Positions 48,136 to 57,089 of a DNA stretch of 64,000 nt are shown piece by piece. Location of the stretch: the NCBI RefSeq assembly GCF_003751635.1, contig NZ_RJVI01000002.1, forward strand, positions 496,001-560,000, in the 5' to 3' direction. Under the pieces are notes generated by a model. That model was not told the origin of the DNA. It ran no database searches and was given only the letters and a program-made list of their open reading frames with translations. The first letter of the stretch is position 1. Every line of letters begins with the position of its first letter. This DNA is from Inmirania thermothiophila (GTDB lineage Bacteria; Pseudomonadota; Gammaproteobacteria; DSM-100275). Made by a program: the position numbers and the translations under genes.

Positions 48136-49059
48136 GTGGAGCCCAAGCTCGCGAGCCTGCGCGAGGCCCTCGCCGCCCACGTCCGCGACGGCGACCGCAT
48201 CGTCCTCGGCGCCTGCCTCGAGCCGCACATCCCCTTCGCCGCCACCTACGAGCTCATCCGCCAGGGACGGCGCGACCTGGAGGTGATCGCCCCCATCTCC
48301 GACGCCTCCACCGACATCCTCGTCGGTGCGGGCTGCGTGCGACGCGTCACCGGCGCCTGGGTGGGCAACGTCTCGGGCGGTCTCGGGCACAACTACCGGC
48401 GCGCCTTCGAGGAGGGGATCCCGCACCGGATCGAGGTGCGCGACCACTCCAACTTCTCGCTGGGCATGGCGCTCATGGCCGGGGCCTACGGCATGCCCTT
48501 CGCCCCGGTGCGCTCGCTCCTCGGCTCGGACATCCTGCGCAGCAACCCCGAGCTGCGGGTGATCGAGAACCCGCTCGCCGACGAGCCCGACCCGGTGGTG
48601 CTGGTGCCGCCGCTGTGCCCCGACGTGGCGGTGATCCCGGTCCAGCGCGCCGACCCCTACGGCAACGCCCACCACTGGGGCAACCAGGGGGTGGTGCAGG
48701 AGGCGGCGCTGGCGGCGCGCAAGGTGATCCTGCTCGCCGAGGAGATCGTGGAGCCGGAGGTGATCGGCGCCGACCCCAACCGCGTGCTCTTCCCCGGCTT
48801 CGTGGTCACCGCGGTGGTGCACGAGCCGGCGGCGGTCCACCCCTCGCCCATGACCGGGGTCTGGCGCCGCGACACCGCCTTCTTCCAGGACTACCACGCC
48901 CGCTCGCGCACCCGCGAGGGCTTCGAGGCCTGGCTGGAGGAGTGGGTGCTGTCGGTGCCGGACCACGCCGCCTACCGGGCGAAGCTGGGGCCGCGGCTGG
49001 AGGCGCTGCGCATCCGCCGCCGCGTCCTCTCGCCCCCCGTCAACTACGCCGGGGACTGA
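48136..49059 (+). CDS. Class I CoA-transferase/IpdA-like, alpha subunit
   Basis: 307 residues of the glutaconate-CoA-transferase A/IpdA type: KLASLREALAAHVRDGDRIVLGACLEPHIPFAATYELIRQG, GAGCVRRVTGAWVGNVSGGLGHNYRRAFEEGIPHRIEVRDHSNF and the late DPNRVLFPGFVVTAVVHEP. The GTG start at 48136 has GGGAGG seven bases upstream. It lies 16 bases after the ligase and is coupled to the beta gene. IpdAB in mycobacteria opens a ring by hydrolysis; whether this pair transfers CoA or hydrolyses is unresolved. Confidence 0.85.
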   Translation: MEPKLASLREALAAHVRDGDRIVLGACLEPHIPFAATYELIRQGRRDLEVIAPISDASTDILVGAGCVRRVTGAWVGNVSGGLGHNYRRAFEEGIPHRIEVRDHSNFSLGMALMAGAYGMPFAPVRSLLGSDILRSNPELRVIENPLADEPDPVVLVPPLCPDVAVIPVQRADPYGNAHHWGNQGVVQEAALAARKVILLAEEIVEPEVIGADPNRVLFPGFVVTAVVHEPAAVHPSPMTGVWRRDTAFFQDYHARSRTREGFEAWLEEWVLSVPDHAAYRAKLGPRLEALRIRRRVLSPPVNYAGD

Positions 49060-49062
49060 GCG

Positions 49063-49818
49063 ATGGCCTACTCCACCCAGGAGCTCATGATCATCGCGGC
49101 GGCACGCGAGATCGCCGACCGCGAGGTGGTCTTCGTGGGCATGCGCCTGCCCATCATGGCCTTCGGCGTCGCCCGCGCCACCCACGCCCCGGACGCCGTG
49201 GGGCTGTTCGAGTGCGGGCTGGTGCGCCACACGCCGGCGTCGGGGATGCTCTACACCATGGGCGATCCGCCCAACCAGGAGGGGGCGGCCTGGGCCACGG
49301 GGACGGTGCAGCTCCTGGGGCTGCTGCAGGGCGGGCGCGTGGACGTGGGCTTCATCGGCGGGGCCGAGGTGGACCGCTTCGGCAACGTCAACACCTCCTA
49401 CATCGGCGATCCCCGCCGGCCGAAGGTGAAGCTGCCGGGATCGGGCGGCGCCGCCGACATCGCCGCCATGGCCCACCGCCTGCTCGTGATCATCAACCAC
49501 GAGCGGCGCCGCCTCGTCGAGCGGGTCGACTACGTCACCTCCGTCGGCCACCTCGACGGCGGCGCATCGCGCCGCCGCGCCGGCCTGCGCCGGGGCGGCA
49601 CCGCCGCCGTCATCACCGACAAGGCCATCCTCCGCCCCTGGGGTCCGGAGCGGGAGCTGCACCTGGCCTCCTGGCACCCGGGCACCACCCCCGACGAGGT
49701 CCGCGATGCCACCGGCTGGGACCTGCGGCTGCACCCGGAGGCGCGGCCGACCCCGCCCCCCACCGAGGCGGAGCTGGCGGCGCTGCGCCGGCTCGACCCC
49801 GAGGGCTTCTGGCGCTAG
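49063..49818 (+). CDS. Class I CoA-transferase/IpdB-like, beta subunit
   Basis: 251 residues: ADREVVFVGMRLPIMAFGVARATHAPDAVGLFECGLV, FIGGAEVDRFGNVNTSYIGD, KLPGSGGAADIAAMAHRLLVIINHE and DYVTSVGHLDGG. A Glu lies in LFECG, at about the place of the catalytic Glu of CoA-transferases, so transferase activity is possible. The overall pattern also resembles mycobacterial IpdB, which is a hydrolase. Starts three bases after the alpha subunit gene. Confidence 0.85.
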   Translation: MAYSTQELMIIAAAREIADREVVFVGMRLPIMAFGVARATHAPDAVGLFECGLVRHTPASGMLYTMGDPPNQEGAAWATGTVQLLGLLQGGRVDVGFIGGAEVDRFGNVNTSYIGDPRRPKVKLPGSGGAADIAAMAHRLLVIINHERRRLVERVDYVTSVGHLDGGASRRRAGLRRGGTAAVITDKAILRPWGPERELHLASWHPGTTPDEVRDATGWDLRLHPEARPTPPPTEAELAALRRLDPEGFWR

Positions 49819-49908
49819 GCGGAGGAAGAAATGCGCGCACACTGGGCACCACGGCGAGGCAGGGCGCGGGCACCGCGCACGCCCTGTACGCCGCGGCCTG
49901 CCGGCACT

Positions 49909-49952
49909 AGGATGTTGGGGCCGGGCGGCGGAGGCCCGCCGGCCCCGCATCC
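49909..49952 (+). terminator. Long GC hairpin before the ABC operon
   Basis: GGATG-TT-GGGGCCGGGCGG pairs with CCGCCGGCCCC-G-CATCC. It is in the 218-base gap after the CoA-transferase genes; the rest of that gap has no gene. It may end that transcript or lie in the leader of the binding-protein gene, whose AGGAGACGGAGG ribosome site begins at 50025. Confidence 0.45.
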
Positions 49953-50036
49953 GCCCGCGGCGCGGGCGGCCCGGACCGCGCCGGCGGGGTCTCCCAAGAA
50001 CAACCCGGCCACCACCGATCCCAGAGGAGACGGAGG

Positions 50037-51248
50037 ATGAAGAAGCCCGCACACCCCGGTGTCTCGCGACGCAGGTTCCTCAGGAACGCGGCGGTCCTCG
50101 GCGGCGCCACCGCCGCCGCGACGTTCGTCCCCACCCGCTACATCATCGCCCGCCCGGCCAAGGTCAAGGTGGGCATCCTGCTCCCCTACACCGGCGTCTA
50201 CGCCAAGCTGGGCGAGAACATCCGCGACGCCCTCATGCTGCGCATCCGCCAGAACGACGGCCGCCTCGGGGGGCGCGAGGTGGAGTTCGTCGACATCGAC
50301 AGCCAGGCCAAGCCGCCGCTCGCCCCGGAGCTGACCAACCGCCTCGTGCACAAGGAGAAGGTGGACTTCATCGTGGGCGCGGTGCACTCGCTGGTGGGCA
50401 TGGCCATGGCCAAGATCGTGGGCGGCGACGGCCCCATCACCGTGATCGCCAACGCCGGCGCCGACCAGCTCACGGGCAGCCTCTGCGCCCCCAACATCTT
50501 CCGCACCTCCTTCTCCGCCTACCAGACCAGCTTCCCCTGCGGCAAGGCGGTCTACGAGGACGGCCACCGCGAGGTGGTGCTCATGTACTGGAACTACGGC
50601 TTCGGCAAGCAGGCCGCGGCCGCCTTCAAGGAGGCCTTCGTCGCCCGGGGCGGCAAGATCGTCAAGGAGATCCCGACGCCGTTCCCCGAGGTGGAGTTCC
50701 AGGCCTACCTGACGGAGCTTGCGGCCATCCGGCCCGATGCCGTCTTCACCTTCTACGCCGGCGGCGGGGCGGTGAAGTACGTCAAGGACTACGCCGCGGC
50801 GGGCCTCAAGGACGCCATCGCCCTCTACGGCGCCGGCTTCCTCACCGAGGGGGTGCTGAAGGCGCAGGGGGCGGCGGCCGAGGGGGTGCGCACCACCCTG
50901 CACTACGCCGACACCCTCGACAACCCCGCCAACCGGCGCTTCAAGCGCGCCTTCCGCGAGGCCACGGGGCGCGACGCCGACGTCTACGCGGTCCAGGGCT
51001 ACGACGCGGGCTCGCTGCTGGTGCAGGGGATGGCCGCCGTGGGGGGCGACACCGGGGCGCGCGCCGAGCTCATCCGCGCCATGGAGTCGACCACCATCGA
51101 CAGCCCGCGCGGGCCCTTCACCTTCTCCAAGGCCCACAACCCGATCCAGGACATCTATCTGCGCGAGGTGCAGAACGGCGAGAACCGCGTCCTGCGCATC
51201 GTCGCGCCCCGCCTGGAGGACCCGGCGAAGGGCTGTCGCATGACCTGA
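50037..51248 (+). CDS. LIV-type ABC transporter substrate-binding protein, Tat-exported
   Basis: 403 residues of the Peripla_BP_6 family. The N-terminus VSRRRFLRNAAVLGGATAAA is a twin-arginine signal, so the protein is exported folded, unlike most LIV receptors. The mature part begins KVKVGILLPYTGVYAKLGENIRDALMLRIRQNDG. This branch is commonly near benzoate genes and probably binds benzoate or a related aromatic acid; ligand not proven. A strong hairpin follows, before livH. Confidence 0.9.
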   Translation: MKKPAHPGVSRRRFLRNAAVLGGATAAATFVPTRYIIARPAKVKVGILLPYTGVYAKLGENIRDALMLRIRQNDGRLGGREVEFVDIDSQAKPPLAPELTNRLVHKEKVDFIVGAVHSLVGMAMAKIVGGDGPITVIANAGADQLTGSLCAPNIFRTSFSAYQTSFPCGKAVYEDGHREVVLMYWNYGFGKQAAAAFKEAFVARGGKIVKEIPTPFPEVEFQAYLTELAAIRPDAVFTFYAGGGAVKYVKDYAAAGLKDAIALYGAGFLTEGVLKAQGAAAEGVRTTLHYADTLDNPANRRFKRAFREATGRDADVYAVQGYDAGSLLVQGMAAVGGDTGARAELIRAMESTTIDSPRGPFTFSKAHNPIQDIYLREVQNGENRVLRIVAPRLEDPAKGCRMT

Positions 51249-51258
51249 CCCCGGCCCC

Positions 51259-51286
51259 GCCCGCCCCGGCCCCGGCCGGGGCGGGC
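51259..51286 (+). terminator. Strong hairpin between binding protein and permeases
   Basis: GCCCGCCCCGGCC and its exact complement around a 2-base loop (13-bp perfect stem), followed by CGTTTC. Partial termination or RNA stabilisation here would give more binding protein than permease. Confidence 0.6.
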
Positions 51287-51327
51287 CGTTTCGGGCGCCG
51301 TGCCGAGACCGACACCGAGACAGGGGG

Positions 51328-52197
51328 ATGGAGCCGAGCTTCTACCTGATCCAGCTTCTCAACGGGATCCAGTACGGCTTTCTGCTCTTTCTCGTCGCCA
51401 GCGGCCTGACCCTGGTGTTCGGGATCATGGGCATCATCAACCTCGCCCACGGCGCCTTCTACATGCTGGGGGCGTACCTGGCCTACTGGCTCGCCCGCGA
51501 GACCGGCAGCCTCGCCCTCGCCGTCGCCGCGGGCATCCCGGTGGTGGTCCTCGTGGGCATCGTCGTGGAGCGGCTCGCCATCACCCCCCTCTACCGGCGC
51601 GACCATCTCTACCAGGTGCTCCTCACCTTCGGGCTGATCCTCGTCTTCGACGAGCTGCGCAGCATCCTCTGGGGCAACGACGTCCACGCCGTGCCGATCC
51701 CGCCCCCGCTCGCGGGCTCGATCCCGCTGACCGAGACCCAGGCCTACCCGGTCTACCGGCTGTTCATCTCGGCCGCCTGCGCCGCCGTCGCCCTCGCGCT
51801 CTACCTCATGATCCAGCGCACCCGCCTGGGCATGATCATCCGCGCCGGCGCCAGCAACCGCGAGATGGCGCAGGCCCTCGGCATCGACATCAACCGCCTC
51901 TTCACCCTCGTCTTCGGCCTCGGCGTGGCCCTCGCCGCCTTCGCCGGCATGATCGCGGCGCCGGTGAGCTCGGTCTATCCCGGCATCGGGGATCAGGTGC
52001 TGATCATCTCCTTCGTGGTGGTGGTCATCGGCGGCATCGGCTCCATCAAGGGCGCCTTCGTGGGCGCGATGCTCATCGGCATCGCCGACACCTTCGGCAA
52101 GGTGCTGATCCCCGAGGCGGCGAGCGTGGTCATCTACGCCCTCATGGCGGTGGTGCTGATCTGGCGGCCGCAGGGGCTGTTCGGGGCGCGGCCATGA
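51328..52197 (+). CDS. Branched-chain-type ABC permease (LivH)
   Basis: 289 residues with eight hydrophobic helices, LivH family: LINGIQYGFLLFLVASGLTLVFGIMGIINLAHGAFYMLGAYL type start, GASNREMAQALGIDINRLFTLVFGLGVALAAFAG and GGIGSIKGAFVGAMLIG. Forms half of the importer channel. Ends by overlapping livM (ATGATG). Aromatic-acid uptake is inferred from its place next to bcl/box. Confidence 0.92.
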   Translation: MEPSFYLIQLLNGIQYGFLLFLVASGLTLVFGIMGIINLAHGAFYMLGAYLAYWLARETGSLALAVAAGIPVVVLVGIVVERLAITPLYRRDHLYQVLLTFGLILVFDELRSILWGNDVHAVPIPPPLAGSIPLTETQAYPVYRLFISAACAAVALALYLMIQRTRLGMIIRAGASNREMAQALGIDINRLFTLVFGLGVALAAFAGMIAAPVSSVYPGIGDQVLIISFVVVVIGGIGSIKGAFVGAMLIGIADTFGKVLIPEAASVVIYALMAVVLIWRPQGLFGARP

Positions 52198-53156
52198 TGT
52201 ACCGGATGCCCCGCCGCGTCCTCGTCGGGCTGCTCGTGGTCCTGGCCCTGGCCGCGCTGCTCCCCCTCACCGGCGAGCGCTACTACCTGCAGCTCGGCAC
52301 CAAGATCCTCATCCTCGGGCTCTTCGCCATGAGCCTGGACCTGCTGGTGGGCTTCACCGGCCTGGTGAGCCTCGGCCACGCCGCCTTCTTCGGCCTCGGC
52401 GCCTACGGCTTCGCCGTGCTCGCCCGCGACGGCGATCCGGTCACCCTCTGGCAGGCCCTGGCGGCCTCCCTGGGGCTGGCCGCGGCGGCGGCGCTGGTGA
52501 TCGGCTGGATCAGCATCCGCACCTCCGGCGTGTACTTCATCTTCCTGACCCTCGCCTTCGCGCAGATGGTCTACTACTTCCTCTTCGAATCGCCCCGCTT
52601 CGGCGGCGACGACGGGATCTTCATCTTCGCCCGCCCCGAGGTGACCCTGGGCGGGCGCCCCCTCTTCGACCTCGCCGACGAGGCCGTCCTCTACTGGTTC
52701 GTGCTGGGCATCGTGGCCGCGGGCTACGCCCTGCTGCACACGGTGCTGCAGGCGCCCTTCGGCCGCGTCCTCGAGGGCATCCGCGAGAACGAGCACCGCA
52801 TGCGCGCCATGGGCTACGCCACCGCCCGCTACAAGCTGGCGGCCTTCGTCCTCGCCGGCACCCTTGCGGGCCTCGCCGGCCTCCTGGAGGCGATCCACAC
52901 CGAGTTCGTCAACCCGGCCTATCTCAACTGGCACCAGTCGGGCCTGCTCCTGATGATGGTGCTCCTCGGCGGTATGGGCCGCCTGTACGGCGCCCTGCTC
53001 GGGGCCGCGACCCTGGTGCTCCTGGAGAGCTACCTGCCGGATCTCAGCGAGCACTGGCGCCTGCCCCTCGGCGGCATCATCATCGCCGTCGTGCTGTTCC
53101 TGCCGCAGGGGCTCGCCGGGCTGCGCCTGCCGCGGCGGAGGGCGGCCGATGGCTGA
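52194..53156 (+). CDS. Branched-chain-type ABC permease (LivM)
   Basis: 320 residues, about nine helices, LivM family: LFAMSLDLLVGFTGLVSLGHAAFFGLGAYG, RTSGVYFIFLTLAFAQMVYYF, GIRENEHRMRAMGYATARYKLAAFVLAGTLAGLAG. The ATG at 52194 overlaps the livH stop; a second ATG follows immediately. It overlaps livG by eight bases. Confidence 0.92.
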   Translation: MMYRMPRRVLVGLLVVLALAALLPLTGERYYLQLGTKILILGLFAMSLDLLVGFTGLVSLGHAAFFGLGAYGFAVLARDGDPVTLWQALAASLGLAAAAALVIGWISIRTSGVYFIFLTLAFAQMVYYFLFESPRFGGDDGIFIFARPEVTLGGRPLFDLADEAVLYWFVLGIVAAGYALLHTVLQAPFGRVLEGIRENEHRMRAMGYATARYKLAAFVLAGTLAGLAGLLEAIHTEFVNPAYLNWHQSGLLLMMVLLGGMGRLYGALLGAATLVLLESYLPDLSEHWRLPLGGIIIAVVLFLPQGLAGLRLPRRRAADG

Positions 53157-53901
53157 ACCCATCCTGCGCACCGAGTCCCTGGCCCGCAGCTTCGGTGCCC
53201 TGGTGGCGGTGCACAACGTGACCCTGGCGTTCGAGGCGGGCCGCGTCCACGCCGTCATCGGACCCAACGGCGCCGGCAAGTCCACCCTCATCAACCTCCT
53301 CTCCGGCGATCTGGCGCCGAGCGGCGGCCGCGTCTGGTTCCGCGGCCGCGACATCACCGGACTGCCGGCGTATCGGATCTCGCGCCTGGGGATCGGGCGC
53401 AGCTACCAGAAGACCAACATCTTTCCCTCCTTCACCTGCTGGGAGAACTGCTGGCTGGCGGCGCAGTCGCGCCTGCCGAGCGCCATGCGCTTCTTCCGCC
53501 CCGCCCACCGCTACCGCGCCGTCGCCGAGCGGGCCCGCCGCGCGCTGGCCCTGTGCGGGCTCGAGCACCGCGCCGACACGGTGGCCGCCCGCATGAGCTA
53601 CGGCGAGCAGCGCCAGCTCGAGATCGGCATGATGCTGGCCACCGAACCGGAGCTGCTCCTCCTCGACGAGCCCCTCGCCGGCATGGGCCCCGAGGAGTCG
53701 CGCCAGGTCGTGGCGCTGCTCGAGCGCCTCGCCGCCGACCACACCCTGATCCTGGTCGAGCACGACATGGACGCGGTCTTCTCCATCGCCGAGCGGATCA
53801 CCGTGATGGTCAACGGCGAGGTGCTCAAGACCGGCACCCCCGAGGAGATCCGCGCAAGCCGCGAGGTCCAGGAAGCCTATCTCGGGGAGGAGGTGGCGTG
53901 A
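53149..53901 (+). CDS. LivG-type ABC ATPase
   Basis: 250 residues: Walker A GPNGAGKSTLIN, Q-loop GIGRSYQKTNIF, signature MSYGEQRQLEIGMMLA, Walker B LLLLDEPLAGMG and the C-terminal GEVLKTGTPEEIRASREVQEAYLGEEV typical of LivG. Here the ABC signature LSGGQ reads MSYGE, as is common in this subfamily. Powers the importer together with LivF. Confidence 0.94.
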   Translation: MAEPILRTESLARSFGALVAVHNVTLAFEAGRVHAVIGPNGAGKSTLINLLSGDLAPSGGRVWFRGRDITGLPAYRISRLGIGRSYQKTNIFPSFTCWENCWLAAQSRLPSAMRFFRPAHRYRAVAERARRALALCGLEHRADTVAARMSYGEQRQLEIGMMLATEPELLLLDEPLAGMGPEESRQVVALLERLAADHTLILVEHDMDAVFSIAERITVMVNGEVLKTGTPEEIRASREVQEAYLGEEVA

Positions 53902-54614
53902 GCACGATGCCGCTGCTCGAGGCCGAGGGGCTGCACACCTACTACGGCCCAAGCCACATCCTGCACGGCGTCTCCCTGCGCGTGCTGCCCGGGCAGGCGG
54001 TGGCGCTCATGGGGCGCAACGGCATGGGCAAGACCACCACCCTGCGCTCCATCATGGGCCTGACCCCGCCGCGGCGCGGCCGCGTCCGCGTCCGCGGCAC
54101 CGACGTCACCGGCTGGCCGGCCCACCGCGTCGCCCGCGCCGGCATCGCCTACGTGCCGGAGGATCGCGGCATCTTCCCCAACCTCTCGGTGCGGGAGAAT
54201 CTCCTCATGGCAGCCCGCCCCGGCCGCGACGGCCGCACCGACTGGCACTACGAGGGCGTGCTCGAGCTCTTCCCGCGCCTGCGCGAGCGGCTGTCCAACA
54301 TGGGCCACCAGCTCTCCGGCGGCGAGCAGCAGATGCTCACCATCGCCCGCGCCCTCCTCACCAATCCCGACCTCATCCTCCTGGACGAGGCCACGGAGGG
54401 GCTCGCCCCCCTGATGCGGCGCGAGATCTGGGGCATCATCGCCCGCATCAAGGCCGCCGGCGTCGCCGCCGTGATCGTGGACAAGGACCTCAAGGCGCTG
54501 GCGGAGCTGGCGGACTGGAACGTGATCCTGGAGAAGGGCCGCGTGGTCTGGGAGGGACGCTCGGAGGCGCTGCTCGCCGACCCCGAGCTGCACCGCCGCC
54601 ACCTGGGGGTATGA
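53898..54614 (+). CDS. LivF-type ABC ATPase
   Basis: 238 residues: Walker A GRNGMGKTTTLRSIMG, signature LSGGEQQMLTIARALL, Walker B LILLDEATEGLAP and switch His replaced by Asp in VIVDKDLKAL. The GTG at 53898 overlaps the livG stop and has GGGAGGAGG upstream; a later ATG at 53907 is possible. Last transporter gene; overlaps the glycosylase gene start. Confidence 0.94.
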   Translation: MSTMPLLEAEGLHTYYGPSHILHGVSLRVLPGQAVALMGRNGMGKTTTLRSIMGLTPPRRGRVRVRGTDVTGWPAHRVARAGIAYVPEDRGIFPNLSVRENLLMAARPGRDGRTDWHYEGVLELFPRLRERLSNMGHQLSGGEQQMLTIARALLTNPDLILLDEATEGLAPLMRREIWGIIARIKAAGVAAVIVDKDLKALAELADWNVILEKGRVVWEGRSEALLADPELHRRHLGV

Positions 54615-55339
54615 GCGGCGCCGCGGACCGCCTCGTGGCCGCCGCCCGCCGCCTCGCCGGCGAGGTGGACGCCCTGCGCTTCGGCCCGCCCGTGACCCAC
54701 GTCTACAACCCCCTCGCCTACGCCTGGGCGCCCCACGAGGCCTACCTGCGCCGCTACGGCGGCGGGCCCAAGGAGGTGGTGCTGGTGGGCATGAACCCGG
54801 GCCCCTGGGGGATGGTGCAGACCGGCATTCCCTTCGGCGAGGTGGCGGCGGTGCGCGACTGGATGGGCATCGAGGCCCCGGTGGGGGCCCCGCCGCGTCC
54901 GCACCCGAGGCGTCCCGTGCTCGGCTTCGCCTGCCGCCGCAGCGAGGTCAGCGGGCGGCGGCTGTGGGGCTGGGCCCGCGCCCGCTTCGGCACCCCCGAC
55001 CGCTTCTTCGCCCGCTTCTTCGTGCTCAACTACTGCCCGCTGGCCTTCTTCGAGGCCGCAGGGGCCAACCGCACCCCCGACCGGCTGCGCGCCGACGAGC
55101 GCCGCGCCCTCTTCGCCGCCTGCGACCGCGCCCTGCGCGAGGCGGTGCACGCCCTCGCGCCGCGCCTCGTCCTCGGCGTCGGGCGCTTCGCCGAGGCCCG
55201 CGCCCGGGAGGCGCTGCGGGGGCTCGGGACCGCGATCGCCGCCGCGCCCCACCCGAGCCCCGCAAGCCCTCAGGCCAACCGCGGCTGGGCCCCGCTCATG
55301 GATGCGGCGCTCGGCGCCGCCGGGGTCCACCTCCCCTGA
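54611..55339 (+). CDS. SMUG1-like uracil-DNA glycosylase (family 3)
   Basis: 242 residues: the active-site motif VLVGMNPGPWGMVQTGIPFGEV and the DNA-intercalation motif HPSPASPQANRGW near the end are those of SMUG1, first known from animals and found in some bacteria. It removes uracil and oxidised pyrimidines from DNA. The start overlaps the livF stop by four bases (ATGA), so it is translated with the aromatic-acid importer, an unusual place for a repair gene. Confidence 0.9.
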   Translation: MSGAADRLVAAARRLAGEVDALRFGPPVTHVYNPLAYAWAPHEAYLRRYGGGPKEVVLVGMNPGPWGMVQTGIPFGEVAAVRDWMGIEAPVGAPPRPHPRRPVLGFACRRSEVSGRRLWGWARARFGTPDRFFARFFVLNYCPLAFFEAAGANRTPDRLRADERRALFAACDRALREAVHALAPRLVLGVGRFAEARAREALRGLGTAIAAAPHPSPASPQANRGWAPLMDAALGAAGVHLP

Positions 55340-55348
55340 GCGGATCCC

Positions 55349-55831
55349 TCAGCGCGTGAACTCGATCTCGCCCCCCGGCAGGAGGTAGAGGATCAGGGCC
55401 GCACCGCCGGTGACCGTGGGCCGGTGGGCGCTGTCGGGCCCGTAGACGAGCCAGCCGGCGCCGCGGCCGTCGAAGCGGGCCTCCGGGTCGATGGGCATGA
55501 TCATGTCGATCTCGCCCCGCGGGTGGCGGTGGTGGGGGCCCACCACCTCCTCCATGCGCACCACGTCGACGCTGAACCCCGCGGTGTCCTCCCCCGCCGG
55601 GATGACGCGGCCGAAGCGGATCCCGCCCGCCTCGCGGCTGCACATCCAGCCCTCCTCGATGGCCTGGTGGCAGGCGGCGCGGATGGCCTCGAAGGTGGCC
55701 CCGCCGGCCGGGAAGCGCGCATCGAGAAAGTCCGCCAGCGCCGGCTCCACCGGCCGGCCGGCGATGGCGTCGGTGACCTGCATGATGAGCCCGGCGAACC
55801 GCTCCCGGGTGCCCGTGCCGTTGCCGCCCAT
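55349..55831 (-). CDS. DUF4863 protein (4-hydroxylaminobenzoate lyase-like)
   Basis: 160 residues. An alpha-helical N-half is followed by a cupin-like half with the metal-type motif GPHHRHPRGEIDMIMPIDPEA (His-x-His plus Glu) and GWLVYGPDSAHRPTV. The family (DUF4863) includes PnbB, p-hydroxylaminobenzoate lyase, and is often found beside benzoate genes. Here it lies 12 bases after gcdH in the bcr transcript direction. The real reaction is unknown. Confidence 0.75.
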   Translation of the reverse strand: MGGNGTGTRERFAGLIMQVTDAIAGRPVEPALADFLDARFPAGGATFEAIRAACHQAIEEGWMCSREAGGIRFGRVIPAGEDTAGFSVDVVRMEEVVGPHHRHPRGEIDMIMPIDPEARFDGRGAGWLVYGPDSAHRPTVTGGAALILYLLPGGEIEFTR

Positions 55832-55843
55832 GGGCGTGCCTCC

Positions 55844-57028
55844 TCAGCAGGTGAAGGCCTGGATCCCCGTCTGCGCGCGCCCGAGGATGAGGGCGTGGAT
55901 GTCGTGGGTGCCCTCGTAGGTGTTGACGGTCTCCAGGTTCATGACGTGGCGGATGACGTGGAACTCGTCCACGATGCCGTTGCCCCCGTGCATGTCGCGG
56001 GCCGTGCGCGCGATCTCCAGGGCCTTGCCGCAGTTGTTGCGCTTGAGCAGCGAGATCGCCTCCGGCGCGGCCTTGCCCTGGTCGAACAGCCGGCCGAGGC
56101 GCAGGCAGGCCGCAAGCCCCAGGGTGATCTCGGTCTGCATGTCGGCAAGCTTCTTCTGCACCAGCTGGTTGGCGGCCAGCGGACGCCCGAACTGGATGCG
56201 CTCCAGGGTGTAGTTGCGCGCCGCGTGCCAGCAGAACTCGGCCGCCCCCATGACCCCCCAGGCGATGCCGTAGCGGGCGCGGTTGAGGCAGCCGAAGGGG
56301 CCCTTGAGCCCGGTCACTTTGGGCAGCAGGTTCTCCTCCGGGACGAAGACGTCGTCGAGGACGATCTCGCCCGTGATGGAGGTGCGCAGGGAGAACTTGC
56401 CCTCGATCTTGGGGGTGGAGAGCCCCTTCATGCCCCGCTCCACCAGGAAGCCGCGGATGACGTCCTCCTCGTCCTTGGCCCAGACCACGCAGACGTCGGC
56501 GATGGGCGAGTTGGTGATCCACATCTTGGTGCCCTTGAGCACCCAGCCGCCGTCCACCTTGCGCGCCCGCGTCTTCATCCCGCCCGGGTTGGACCCGGCG
56601 TCGGGCTCGGTCAGCCCGAAGCAGCCCACCCACTCCCCGGTGGCAAGCCGGGGCAGGTACTTCTCGCGCTGCGCCTCGGTGCCGTAGGCGTAGATGGGGT
56701 ACATGACCAGGCTCGACTGCACGCTCATGGCGGAGCGGTAGCCGCTGTCGACGCGCTCGATCTCGCGCGCGATGAGCCCGTAGCAGACGTAGTTGACGCC
56801 GGCGCAGCCGTACTGCTCCGGCAGGGTCGCGCCGAGGAAGCCCAGCTCGCCCATCTCGTTCATGATCTCGCGGTCGAAGCGCTCCTGCCGGTTGGCCTCG
56901 AGCACGCGCGGCATCAGCCGCTCCTGGGCATAGCTGCGGGCGGTGTCGCGGACCAGCCGCTCCTCCTCCGTCAGCTCCTCCTCCAGCAGCAGCGGATCTT
57001 CCCAGTTGAACGCCACCCGATCGCTCAT
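55844..57028 (-). CDS. gcdH: Glutaryl-CoA dehydrogenase
   Basis: 394 residues: [22 protein letters not shown], the catalytic Glu in [25 protein letters not shown] (a C-terminal sequence diagnostic of GcdH) and the Arg-rich substrate region. Oxidises and decarboxylates glutaryl-CoA to crotonyl-CoA; reducing equivalents go to ETF. It finishes the anoxic benzoyl-CoA route through pimelyl- and glutaryl-CoA. Ribosome site ahead of the ATG is weak. Confidence 0.95.
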   Translation of the reverse strand: MSDRVAFNWEDPLLLEEELTEEERLVRDTARSYAQERLMPRVLEANRQERFDREIMNEMGELGFLGATLPEQYGCAGVNYVCYGLIAREIERVDSGYRSAMSVQSSLVMYPIYAYGTEAQREKYLPRLATGEWVGCFGLTEPDAGSNPGGMKTRARKVDGGWVLKGTKMWITNSPIADVCVVWAKDEEDVIRGFLVERGMKGLSTPKIEGKFSLRTSITGEIVLDDVFVPEENLLPKVTGLKGPFGCLNRARYGIAWGVMGAAEFCWHAARNYTLERIQFGRPLAANQLVQKKLADMQTEITLGLAACLRLGRLFDQGKAAPEAISLLKRNNCGKALEIARTARDMHGGNGIVDEFHVIRHVMNLETVNTYEGTHDIHALILGRAQTGIQAFTC

Positions 57029-57089
57029 CTCGTCAGCCTCCCCCGGGGCCGCGCCCGCGGCGCCGCCCCCAAGCCGCCGCAGCCGGCGG

